Assembly: GCF_000835495.1 (NCBI RefSeq) | Contig: NW_015622541.1 | Location: 7,068,001 to 7,132,000, forward strand | Direction of reading: 5' to 3' | Origin: Cladophialophora immunda | Lineage: Eukaryota; Ascomycota; Eurotiomycetes; Chaetothyriales; Herpotrichiellaceae | DNA: 64,000 bases | Shown: positions 32,701 to 42,855 of the stretch, piece by piece | How the letters are laid out: each line of letters begins with the position of its first letter | Numbering within the stretch: position 1 is the first letter of the stretch | The notes under the pieces: generated by a model | The model's database searches: none | Told to the model about the DNA's origin: nothing | Seen by the model: the letters and a program-made list of their open reading frames with translations, nothing else | Program-made: the position numbers and the translations under genes

Positions 32701-33269
32701 GATTTTACAACCCAGTCACGAATCTCCTAGACGCGCCTCCCACAGGCGGTGCAGATGCTGGGGAAGAAGGACAAGGCCTTGATGATGGATCTAACGGATG
32801 GCAGGCCATGCGTCTGACCGGCGCCGTGCGAGCGGCGATGGGTATACCAACTCCCTTGGTGAAAGATTCAGCATACCACAAGATTGAACGGCCAGTTCGT
32901 CACTTCAATCCGCTGCGGGTCCCACGGACTCTGGCCGCGGATCTTCCATTCAAATCTCAAATCACACAACAAAAGGCACGCAAGGCACCAACATACCTCC
33001 AGAAACGAGCAGTTGTCCTGGGAGGAGAAGAGAAGAAGGCACGCGATCTCATGCAAAAACTGCAGACCTTGCGAAATGAGAAAGCTGAGAAGAGGGCCAA
33101 GAAGCAGGAAGAAAGACGGGCCGTGTATCGTAAGAAGGTGGCCGAGAACCTGGAGAAGAAGGAAGAGCGAGAGAAAAGAGAGCGAGACGAGTTTTGGAGA
33201 CGAGAGGGCCGCAAGCGAAAGACAAACGAGGGGAGCGGCGGAGGAGGAGGGAAGCGGCCCAGACGATGA
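29739..33269 (+). CDS. BMS1: Ribosome biogenesis GTPase BMS1
   Basis: Nucleolar GTPase of the small-subunit processome that works with Rcl1 in pre-rRNA processing. Intronless, 1176 residues, close to the yeast length. G1 is GPPGVGKT (72-79), then TFLECPSD and [21 protein letters not shown] long acidic middle (about 440-720, rich in EDE/DDE runs) is followed by the conserved C-terminal half: [56 protein letters not shown], and [25 protein letters not shown]. It ends in a basic coiled tail (KRPRR). The start follows AACAAC and precedes the lysine-rich N-terminus typical of BMS1; an upstream in-frame Met at 29679 would add a Gly-rich stretch. Confidence 0.97.
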   Translation: [1176 protein letters not shown]

Positions 33270-34011
33270 TTGTCTATGTGGTCTATTTAGATGATACGAT
33301 ACATGCGATGTCAAAGATGATACCCCTTCACTGTGAATATGAAAGACAGCAATGGAATTTGAGGAACGGTGGAGTCGTATGCTCAAAGCGGATAACACAC
33401 AGCCCATTGGAAGAGGGAGTTGGAGGCGACGGCGAGGGAGACGAGGCCGAGGCGATCACCGCTGCAGGCGTAATATGACGAGGCCGTGCAGCGAAAAACG
33501 GAGCAAAGGAGCATAGCGCGTGCCAACGTGCCAACGGCCAGACGCAGATGCCACGAGCAAAACTCTGTCACCATACCTTAGACAGGTTACAGGTACCTAG
33601 GTCCTCACACCCAACGGCGACATGGCGAGGTGAGCCCTTGAACCTGGCCCTCTTTGTCGCTGCCGCCCTTGGATGCGCGTGCGCTCTTCCTCTCCTCCAG
33701 ATTCCCGTCTTCATCTCGCCTATCCAACCCGATAACAACGCGTCGGCTGTGGCCCGAACACGCGTTGCAACGCAATCAGGTCCTCGCCCCACCATCGTGA
33801 CCAGCCTGCGAGGTTTGGAACTCGCTCGCTCCACCGCTACCACACGAGCCACGACCGCTGCGACACGCGACGACGCTGCGCTGTCTCATCGTTCCTCTCT
33901 TGTTCTTACTCCTGGTGCCCATCGTCCTCCTTATACGAGAACGTCGCGGTCCGTACCCCTCGATATTCGAGCCCTGCTATCTCTCACAATCGGGCGACCG
34001 TACGCCGCCGA
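33270..34011. other. Intergenic region and pyrimidine-rich leader of the WHI5-like gene
   Basis: About 740 bp. Contains one TACCTAGG-type element (33590-33604). The stretch 33650-34000 is C/T-rich and has a stop-free frame joining the WHI5-like start region, but its residues are low-complexity Thr/Arg/Ser and look like leader. Confidence 0.5.
33590..33604. repeat. TACCTAGG-type palindromic element, copy 1
   Basis: Contains GGTACCTAGGT. One of five intergenic sites of this type in the window. Confidence 0.7.
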
Positions 34012-35352
34012 ATGACCGAGTCGAATATGCAGCATGCCACGGTGCATGATGCTTCAGCCATGCCGGATCCACCTGACTTGACACCTGCACCCTTACCGCC
34101 CGAGTCTCTCCATTCCGCTCCTCCTTCGCGAGACTCGAGCGATACCCATTCCTCCAAACCGACAGACCTCAAACTGTCCACCAGCGTGAAGAATCCGTCT
34201 GCGGACCATGACGAAGTATCGCCCACTACTTCTGCCATATCGAGCCATGGGGGATCACAAGCCACAGAAACTCTTTCACAGCAGGAGGAGCGGCTGAACG
34301 GGGAGACTGCTCAGGTCGAGGGAGGCAAACGCGAAAAGACCGACTCCACCTCTCAAAGTCCTCCACCAAATACATCCTCGGGTATTAAACGTACCGCGAG
34401 TGGTGAAGTCAAGAGAGCCAGTGTGGACGCGGTGGAAGACGGTATCCCCAGACCTAACGGTATCGGTCATGCTCATACATCGAGCACTGTCTCGAACCAG
34501 ACAAAGGGCAATGTCCTCGAAGTAAGTCGTCCACGTCTCTCCGTATGAGTTTGAAGTTCTAACGTAAAGCAGCTCTCACAGCAGTTGCGCACCAAACTGA
34601 AATATGCCATGGTCAAAGTCCAGAACGGTTGGCAGGCTCGCTCCTTGGACGAGGTCGAGTCCTTAGCATCCCAATCACCACGGTCGACCGTGTCCGGATT
34701 CCAAAATCTCCATGACCAGCAGTTGCTTTCGCCCAGGACCGCCATGTCTAGAAAGTACCAGCGCGAGTCAAGCGAGAGTGAATCGTCCGATAGCACTGTC
34801 GCTCTCGAAAGCCGCGGGCTTGTGAATATGGTTGGCAGTCCTCCAGTTCCATCCCGTCGCGCTCTCGCTCCTCCGGCCGATATTGTTCCTGGTTCACGCC
34901 GGCGTCCGACTCCAAACGCTGTCTTTCAGAGCGTCAACGGGATCCACGCCCAGACTCGGAACCTACATTCGTCGAGGCCGCATACGAATCAACGGACTCC
35001 GAGTCAGAATGCTGCGATGGAAGCAGATGCTGTTGAAACCCTTCTTTTCATGGCCAGCCCGAACAACTCAGGATACAACCCACCCTCCCACGCTTCACAA
35101 GATTCTTCCCTCCGGTCCGCACAGGTGTTCTCATCACAGACCTCACCCCTGCGAACTCAGTTCAGCCAGACATCGGTCACGTCACCGAAGAAAGTGGTGT
35201 TTTCCGATGCCGGCTCCACGGAGCCTGCCTTTGACAAGGCAGCCCTCATTGACCGCATGCTGGACGAGTTATCCGACGACAGCGACGATGAGTTGGAGCA
35301 AGCCTTTCGACTTGCGGAGAAGAGCAAGATCTCGGCGCCACTCTCTACGTGA
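34012..35352 (+). CDS. WHI5-like G1/S transcriptional repressor
   Basis: Two exons (34012-34521, 34573-35352), 429 residues, mostly disordered and rich in Ser, Pro and Thr. The only folded-looking segment is LSQQLRTKLKYAMVKVQNGW followed by QARSLDEVESLAS, immediately after the intron; this is the short conserved block of the Whi5/Nrm1 family that binds SBF/MBF. Many SP and TP sites (for example SPRSTVSG, LLSPRTAMS, QTSPLRTQ) would suit CDK control. The C-terminus ends in a conserved-looking helix DKAALIDRMLDELSDDSDDE. Family assignment rests on that block; function as Rb-like brake on G1/S genes is by analogy. Confidence 0.8.
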
Positions 35353-36827
35353 CATTTATCTACATCTACCCTTGTGCGTGTCAGCGGCGTTTGAAGAGAC
35401 CTCACTCTGCGCACCGTGTGCAGTGAGGCTACGAGGACTATGACTTGTACAGCGATCTTGCATGTCATCTCGAAGGCGGTTCAGTTGGCTTACATATTGG
35501 GGAATCCCATGTTGTTGTATATGCGCATGCCACATTTGGAATCCTAAGCTTATGGACTTTGTTTTCTCTTTTGTACTTTTTCCCTTTCTCGCTTACAAAG
35601 TGATCATTCCGGAACCCCGAGTCCATCCTCTCCATTTGACCCTTAAACTGCCGTTTGTGTTTCGAGGCCTGAGGGAACCAAAACATCTACGAATAACTCC
35701 CATCGACGTCAAGACAAAGGGAAGTCATAATACCTGCTGGGATATTACTGGCATTGAGGTTTGCCTGCCCTTTTCCCTGACTGGATGCGAGAATAACGCA
35801 GGGCTTCCCCCACCACGAAATGCCCCTTTCTCCTGCCAAGCAGTCGTCCGGGTCTCTTGGACCATGTGAGAAGGTCCGGTGCCATCAGCAGAATAGTGTC
35901 CTAGACAGTTGGAATGAACCATGGGCGTGATAGAATTCCTCGCCGAACGGATTTGGGTACGGATTATGGACTATTCGCCTCTTGGACTTGGCTGCAGACG
36001 TTCTCACCGGATTTTCGAATTGTGGCTCGGTGGACGACAGGCTGTGATAGATCGTTCGCCAAAGGACTCGCTCTCGTTATTAACATCAAAGAACCAACTT
36101 CTTGCCTCAACTTGCAAGCATTCAATCACGCTCAAGGCCAGAATAGTGGGTGCACGAGTGCTGTGGTGTGGTGATACATGTACATATACCCAGGTTAAGA
36201 TAAACAGAGGTGGGACTGATGCAAGATCTGAACTGGTTCGCTGAACCGTGCCCACCTTTCCAATTGTCAAGGGAGCGAGCCTTGGCGCCAAGGTCTCCGC
36301 CGCTCTCCGCAGCCTCAGCCTCAGCCTCAAAGGTTCATGGACTGGCCCTCGGACTACCAATATGCCCGTGATATTTCAGCTCGGGTTGCGTCCTTCATCA
36401 TTCGTGGGAAACCAACACCGATCTCGAGAGGCAAACCTAGAGTTCGAGCGCTTGCACACCCCCTAGGACTTTTGCCCGCATCGAAATACGAAACTGCCTG
36501 GTCAACCTGGGGTTCTTTGGGGCTCCCTGGCAACATATCTGCTGAAGCTTCGTCAAGAGAGCTCGGATGACAATTCTGCCTCGTATTCAGCCTCAAATGG
36601 CGGAACACCTGACTCAACCACCGAGCAGCATCTCAATGCTATCCTTCCCATTACTAAGTGCGAAGAACGAAGCTGAAAAGGTTGGTCAGTAGGCGTTAGT
36701 ATATTACTTCAATGGCCTGTTCTGGTCTCGAAGAATCTGTGCCTTCATCCTCTCCTCTGCGGTCATTCTAGATCCCACTTCACACTGAATACCCGGCATC
36801 ACAGAAGTAGTAGCTGCGGCTCTCGCT
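35353..36827. other. Intergenic region
   Basis: 1.47 kb between the WHI5-like stop and the CAP gene. Several frames of 80-135 codons exist (for example plus 35462-35869) but none has a recognisable domain or consistent composition. Confidence 0.45.
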
Positions 36828-37522
36828 ATGCGGTGGTACACCTTGACTAGTCCCATTTTCTTCCTTCTGTGGCTCTCGTCGAGCATAGCGAACCCAGTAG
36901 GCGCCAGTGCACCACATGGACTACCTCTCCAGAAGAGAGCGGTCCCGCCTCCGCCAACGGACACCACCTTCATCAACACGGTCCTGACACGAATCAACGC
37001 CTATCGCGCCTTGCATTCCGCGCCAGCCGTGAGCTGGGGCGCGACGCTAGCGCAAGCCGCAAAGACCGCCGCCACGAGATGTAGCCCGGTCCACACCGTG
37101 AGTTGCCCCATGATCCCTTGCACAGCATCCCCCCCCCCCAAAGCCTAGCCAATCTAGTCAACCCGTTCGACACAGCTTTCTCACTGACCTACCATTCGCC
37201 CGAATAGCCGAATAACCCGTATGGCGAGAACATCTACAACTTCTGGCTCACGCCCAAGACCACGGTCCCCAATTTCGGCCTGTTGCTGAAGAAGGGGATC
37301 GACTGGTGGTACAGCGAGGTCGGGACCTACTTCTCGTGGGCGGTGGACCACTCTCCCCAATACCACTTCACGCAGCTGGTGTGGAAGGGCACGACCAAGG
37401 TCGGCTGCTCGTGGTCGGCCAACCAGTGCGCGACCGCGAACGGCGACTACTACCTCGTCTGCGAGTTCCAGCCCAAGGGCAACATCGCGGGGCAGTTTGA
37501 CGCCAACGTGCTGGACGCTTAA
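36828..37522 (+). CDS. Secreted CAP-superfamily (PR-1/SCP-like) protein
   Basis: Two exons (36828-37097, 37208-37522) encode 194 residues. Signal peptide at about 1-21 (ISO: FFLLWLSSSIA), followed by a propeptide ending in LQKR, a Kex2 site at about residue 37. The CAP domain starts at FINTVLTRINAYRALHSAPAV. The intron falls after the His of CSPVHT and exon 2 opens with PNNPYGENIY. CAP signatures 1 and 2 are seen as HFTQLVWKGTTKVGCSW and YYLVCEFQPKGNIAGQF. The family includes sterol-binding secreted proteins (yeast Pry1-3) and plant PR-1. Exon 2 is strongly GC-biased at third positions. The intron contains a run of about ten C residues. Confidence 0.93.
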
Positions 37523-38266
37523 CGCAGAGAGAGAAGTGGGGGGGACGAGAGAGTAAGAGAGACGTCCGCAAAGATTGGGGTCTTGAGAGTATGGCATTAG
37601 CGGTGATTTTCTTTCGAGTGTGTGTCGAAGCGAGAAGCGTCCGCCCCAGGAAAGTGTGTGGAGTGCCTTCGTGCGGTCTTTTATTGATTATGTCTGGGAC
37701 CCTCCACTAACGAGCTCAGGCATATTTGTTTATTGGAGCCTTGTATGTCCAGCAAATGCATACGAGCAAATAGCTGATTCTAGCACTATATAATCACGCC
37801 ACATCAATCCACGTCTTTGGCCAGAGTGACCAAAATTGTTCTATCATATTTTTTTTTCAGTCTTTTCGACATCTGCGAGAGCGCCCCACCTCATCGTTCG
37901 AGCCACGGATCTACATCTACAGTGAGATGCTACATCACGTTATCCTTGTCGGAAGGCACTATCTACAGATCAGATGTCGGGATCAACCATGCACTGAGTC
38001 AGCGCAGCCCCTTAAGGCCTGAAGAAAGGGTCGAAATTGAGGACGGAATATGAAATGCAGGACCGTCCCCCCGATCACGATTCTAGATTCCTCACGTTAT
38101 CGCTCAGCCATGTCTGGCACGAATAGAAAGAAGAAATCTCAACAGCCAAGGGAGCGGTCAACGTGAAGACGGATAGAAGCGTATCTGGGTCCTTGATATC
38201 TAAGCCTAGCCCGCCTCCCCCCCATCTCTTTCACCCCGGACGTCCTTGGAAAGGGACGACGCCCAT
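37523..38266. other. Convergent intergenic region
   Basis: About 740 bp between the CAP stop and the GST-like stop (opposite strands). Nothing beyond a T-run near 37,849 is noticeable. Confidence 0.5.
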
Positions 38267-39241
38267 TCAATGGGGCCGCGGATACACCTTGCGCACCGAC
38301 TCGCGCTGCACCATGTTCGCCCACCAGCGCCGCGTCCTGGGCCCGACGTGGAAGCCCGGCACGGATTTCCGGAGCAGCGCCTCCAGGGGCGCGAAGTCGT
38401 CCATCTGCGCGCTGCCGGCGCCCCACAGCGCGTGCGCCAGCCAGGGGACGATGTGCAGGTCGGCCAGCGTCGGGTCCGGGCCCGGGCCCGCGGCGTAGGG
38501 CAGGACGAGCAGGGCCTCGAGCCTGTCGACGCCGGCGGCGAACCCACGGTACTCGGCGCGGCTTCTCTCAAAGAACTCCCGGAGCGCGGGGGAGTCGTTG
38601 GTCGACGATGATGATGATGATGCGGCGGCGTAGTGTTTGTGGATGGCGCCGTTCGTGTCCCGGCGCGAGCGGTAGAAGGCGCTGTCGGGAAACTCTGCGC
38701 AGTACCGCTCCAGCGTGTCCTGGCGGGCGGCGAGGAAGGCGCGGAACGGACTGCCTTGTTTGGCCGCGAGCTCTTCGGCGTCGCGGGCGGCGAGGAGGAT
38801 GATGTTGGTGCTCACCTCGGGTGAGTGGACGAGGTCGATCAGCTCCTTCATCCTGCGCGATGTCGCGTGGTCATCCTCCTTGGGCGAGAGGTCCAAGCCC
38901 GACGGACGCGAGTCGTTGAGGTAGACCAGGATGTCGGTGCTGTCGATCAGTGCTTCCGGCAGTGCAGGGCTGGTCAACGACGGGATGGTCCCGTTGGGGT
39001 TGATCTTGACATAGTCGGGATGGAAATTGCCGGCGCCCACTTGAGCAGTAGAAGGGAAGCCCGTAGTCAGCCAGGAGGTCTTGTAGGAAGCGACGCAGGG
39101 AATGTACTTACGCAAGTCAATGTTTTCCACTTCGTAGCTCCCTTTAGCGTACCCTTTCTCCACGAGGCCGAGAAGGGGGACACCCGCCCATTGGGAAGCG
39201 GTGGAAGAGTAGATTTTGAAAAGCGGCTTCGAGTCCTGCAT
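38267..39241 (-). CDS. Glutathione S-transferase-like protein
   Basis: Two exons (39241-39112 and 39039-38267) give 300 residues. The 72-nt intron 39040-39111 (GTAAGT...CTGAC...CAAG) is divisible by three and stop-free; removing it restores DLLGAGNFHPDYVKINPNGTIPSL, the expected thioredoxin-fold segment with the cis-proline (TIPSL). The acidic glutathione-contact pair follows as DSTDILVYLND. The C-terminal helical half is about 200 residues with a poly-Ser stretch (AASSSSSS) and ends ADLHIVPWLAHALWG and RWWANMVQRESVRKVYP. It belongs with fungal GSTs of unclear class; peroxidase or detoxification activity is possible. The Met at 39241 opens directly onto the beta1 strand (PLFKIYSST). Confidence 0.86.
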   Translation of the reverse strand: MQDSKPLFKIYSSTASQWAGVPLLGLVEKGYAKGSYEVENIDLRKYIPCVASYKTSWLTTGFPSTAQVGAGNFHPDYVKINPNGTIPSLTSPALPEALIDSTDILVYLNDSRPSGLDLSPKEDDHATSRRMKELIDLVHSPEVSTNIILLAARDAEELAAKQGSPFRAFLAARQDTLERYCAEFPDSAFYRSRRDTNGAIHKHYAAASSSSSSTNDSPALREFFERSRAEYRGFAAGVDRLEALLVLPYAAGPGPDPTLADLHIVPWLAHALWGAGSAQMDDFAPLEALLRKSVPGFHVGPRTRRWWANMVQRESVRKVYPRPH

Positions 39242-40914
39242 TGTCTCGGGATAATTGTCTGAGTGGAAGAGTCCTGTCGAGGAAAACCGGCGTAGCTCGT
39301 GTAGATAGTCGCGAGATGAAGTATAAAACAGCTACTGTTGGAGATATAAAGTCTTGTCGGTTCTTCGGTAGTATGCAAAAGTGATAAGTGCGTATGTCTG
39401 TCTCAAACCTGGTCTGCGAAGGAAGATCCAGCATGACTTTATACCCTCAACAGTCGCAGATGTCGTCGCGAATATGGAGTAGGTCCATTGAGTAATGCAA
39501 AATGTGGTATACCGCATTCGGCAAGGACCGCGCATTCTGATTCGCTCAGAACCTGGAACGTCGAATTCTAATGTTTCCAAATCCTTGGCGCGTCGCTGCT
39601 GGTGGCAAGTATAGATCCATAATCAGCAGCATCTGCGAGGCTTAATAATGAATGGATTCGTGGGGATCTCCAGCCTTAGCGATGCATCATTGAGTAACAG
39701 CGAAGCGCTCGGTAATGGCCAGCCTTTCTTCTACGGAGAGACGATGGTAGCACGGTGGCCGAATTATTCAGTCGAAGATCGCAGGAAAAGGCTGTTTAAT
39801 CGGTTGTTTTCTTTTACGTTATATTTCCACAAGATCCCCTGAGCGCTCAGCCTCGTGGATCCGAAAATGCCGGGAAGAAGCTCAGTCGCTGTTGCCAGAT
39901 GTGTTGCGAGAAGTATGGTGGGAGAAAAGGGAGCCTGCGACAATTCTTGCGGAAACTGATGCTTTTCTGTTTCATTTCCCGGGCGTGGAATTGGCAGCGC
40001 ATTTTTGAGAGAGCCAGAGGGTTATGTTGAAGCCTTCTCGCAGTATAGGCGATGAGTGCTAGAGTCCATCATTAGTCGAGTTACGCCGTACAAATCTCAA
40101 CTGCTTAATGCATTCGTGGGGGAAGCCTTCAAAAGTCTGGGTCAGTTCTCTCGTCCCTTCACTTTGATCCTAGACAAGGCATGAGTTTATACAAGTTCCT
40201 CGCCAGCTAGCAAATCTATCTTGCAACAACAGACGAGCCAGCAGTGGTGACGACCCCTTCTATACAAAAGCGACCCGACGTCAGCACATACTTACCTAGG
40301 TACCTGCCTAGTCACTGCGGTGTCCCCTTTCCGACACCTCCAACTCTTACTCGCTGTTGCGCCAACGCTTGAGCCTCGGGCCAGTCGGCTAAGCCCGCGC
40401 GAAGGATGCCTCCAGGATTCTGGTTTTCTTACAAGGCGCCGACTGACTCGGCAGTGGGACCTCGATCGCAGGCCATGGCTTCCCCTCATATTGTATTCGG
40501 TACCGACATTCAATCTACGCCCCGTTAAAAGGTGGATGTTTATTTGTCCGCTTTCGATTCGACTCGTCACGGGCGTGGTGCGGCGAGACATCCCCCTGGA
40601 TCCCGAGGACACCAACGAATTGGAAGACTGGCCCAGCTCGAGGCCGAGTCTTTGCTTGGATAGACCGAGTCGGCTCGCTCGAAGGGAATTGGGAGCCAGT
40701 GAGGAGCAAAAAAGTATACTCGTCCAAGAGAGGACGTAAGCCCCCTCTTTATCCCATAACATATACACGTACTATAACATCGAACCTTCGACCATACCGT
40801 TCAACACCCCGTACCACGCTATACCACCCCATCGACGTGATATAACAAGATACAATAGCAATCCACCACACCACACCTCACTGACGCTATTCCCCCCCTC
40901 CCACCCCGTCTACA
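39242..40914. other. Divergent intergenic region
   Basis: 1.67 kb between the GST-like start and the SDR start. A stop-free plus frame at 40320-40739 (139 codons) has no recognised domain and is rejected as a gene for now. A TACCTAGG-type element lies at 40292-40311; 40,740-40,910 is a C/A-rich leader. Confidence 0.5.
40292..40311. repeat. TACCTAGG-type palindromic element, copy 2
   Basis: Contains TTACCTAGGTACC. Located about 0.6 kb upstream of the SDR gene. Confidence 0.7.
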
Positions 40915-42055
40915 ATGGCTCAACCCACACACTTCTTCCCCGCCCCGGACTCGCCGATCGGCAACATCGCCTCGCTGGAGGACAAAGTCGCCCTCATCAC
41001 GGGCGCCTCGTCGGGGCTGGGGCGGGCGATCGCGCAGGCCTACGCCGCGGCGGGCGCGTACGTGGTCAACGCGGACCTGAAGCCCGCACCGCCGCCGCAG
41101 CCCACCATCGCCGGCATGCTCAAGGACACGGACCTGACGACGCCGACCGTGGAGCTGATCAACACCAAGTGGCCCGCGACGGCGACGGTGGACAGGGCCA
41201 GCTTTGTGCAGTGCGACGTCACGGACGAGGAGAGCGTCAAGGCCGCCGTGGCGTTTACGGTCGAGAGGTACGGCCGGCTGGATATCCTGGTGAATAACGC
41301 TGGTGAGATTTGGTTTCCTTCTGTTTTCCTGTTTTCGGTTGGAGTCGGGTTCATGGATGGTACATCCTAGCGACATCCATGACCACACAGAAACACAACT
41401 GCCCATGCATTTACGACATCCCTACATCCATATATATCTTAACATCTCCCCTCTCTCTCCACCAGGCATCTCCGCCGAGACCGGCTCGCGAGAATACACG
41501 GGCGTGTTCCGGCGGATCCACGAGACGCCCGTGGCGGCGCTGGACCAGACGTACCAGGTGAACATCCGGGGCGTGTGGCTGGGGACCAAGTACGCGGTGA
41601 CGCAGATGCTGGCGCAGGAGCCGCACCCCCGGTACTCGCGGCCGGGAGGCACCTCTTCCACGACCGCCACCGCGACGACCGCGGACGTGCACCGCGGCTG
41701 GATCATCAACCTGGCGAGCATCCTGGCGAGCGCGGGGCTGGCGGGGGCGTCGCCGTACTGCGCGAGCAAAGGGGCGGTGCTCAATCTGACGCGGGCGACG
41801 GCGCTCGAGTACGCCAAGGACGGGATCCACGTCAACGCCATCCAGCCGGGCTTCACCGACACGCACATGCTGGAAAACATGTACGCCAAGATCGGCCGCG
41901 ACGCCATGGACGCCATGATGAAGACGTGGCACCCCTGGGGCCGCACCGGCCGCGCCGAGGACATTGCCCGCGCCGCCGTCTTCCTCGCCGGCGACGGTGC
42001 CAGCTGGATGACCGGCCAGTCGATCGTGGTGGACGGGGGATATCTGGCTCAGTAG
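40915..42055 (+). CDS. Short-chain dehydrogenase/reductase (SDR)
   Basis: Two exons (40915-41302, 41466-42055) give 325 residues. Cofactor motif TGASSGLG at 29-36 follows the VALIT strand; QCDVTDEESV and NNAG (split by the intron at AA-G) are in place. The catalytic set is Ser in IINLASILAS, Tyr and Lys in SPYCASKGA, then NAIQPGFTDT and the C-terminal SWMTGQSIVVDGGYLAQ. It is longer than classical 250-residue SDRs because of an N-terminal extension and an inserted Thr/Ser-rich loop (SSTTATATT). NAD(P) preference cannot be read reliably, although Asp in NADLK suggests NAD. Substrate unknown. High GC at third positions. Confidence 0.94.
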
Positions 42056-42855
42056 AGAGGTCAGGGGAGAGAGATCGGAAAGGAGGCGACAGCGGAGAAA
42101 GGGGGAATCAACGGAGGGCGAACGTAAGGACGAAGGGAGCCTCTTTCGACAAGAGAGTAAGATGTTTGTGCGAGAGAAGGTCGACGGCGAGTCAACACTT
42201 GCGAAGTCTTCAAGTTCTCGACCATGGCCACTCACAAGCACGACAGAGTCTTCCAATGGATGCACAGACAAACAAAGCTTCCAATACAGAAGCAAGAGAT
42301 ATGTCGCTTACAGAAGTGGGCGGCATATGAAAAGACAGAGCGGTTTGGACAAAGTTAACCAATACCCATCTGATTATGCATGCTCAACAGGGCCGTGCCA
42401 CTGAGCCTATTATGCAGTCAACAGCGTAGGATGAAGTGTAAAACCGCTTGCTGGAACAGGACCCATGAACGCCTCGCCTCATGACTCATTCATCATTCCA
42501 CCATGTGCCTCGTTTGAGAGAGCCTCCCTTCATGTCTCGTAGCCCACCACCACGTCCGCGAATCGAAACGAGTGGCTGCGGTCGTCAAATACATGCATGA
42601 AACCAATCATTAAAAACCAAAACCATATCGATCCCGTCTCCCCATTCCGTCCAACGACCGTAAGACGCGCAGAAGAAATGAGACTGGGTTCGGTTAGGAT
42701 GTCGACCAATAACCAACATGAGCATTTCACATTGGTGCTCTTGACGGCGAGTCTTGACGAGAAGAAACCCGATGCCACCGATTGAAACCCTCTTGACAAC
42801 TCCAGCGTCTTGACTGTCATATGTCGCTTTCAAAAAAGGTAACATGATGAGCCGA
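42056..42855. other. Convergent intergenic region
   Basis: 800 bp between SDR and AAA stops; no gene or repeat seen. Confidence 0.5.

Noticed and set aside
33548..34015. 155-codon plus frame before the WHI5-like gene
   Set aside because: Thr/Arg/Ser low complexity in a pyrimidine-rich leader; no conserved motif.
40320..40739. 139-codon plus frame upstream of the SDR
   Set aside because: No domain, Arg/Leu/Pro-biased, mirrored by an equally long antisense frame.
41411..42330. Long frames antisense or shifted across the SDR second exon
   Set aside because: GC-rich shadows of a clear SDR coding exon.
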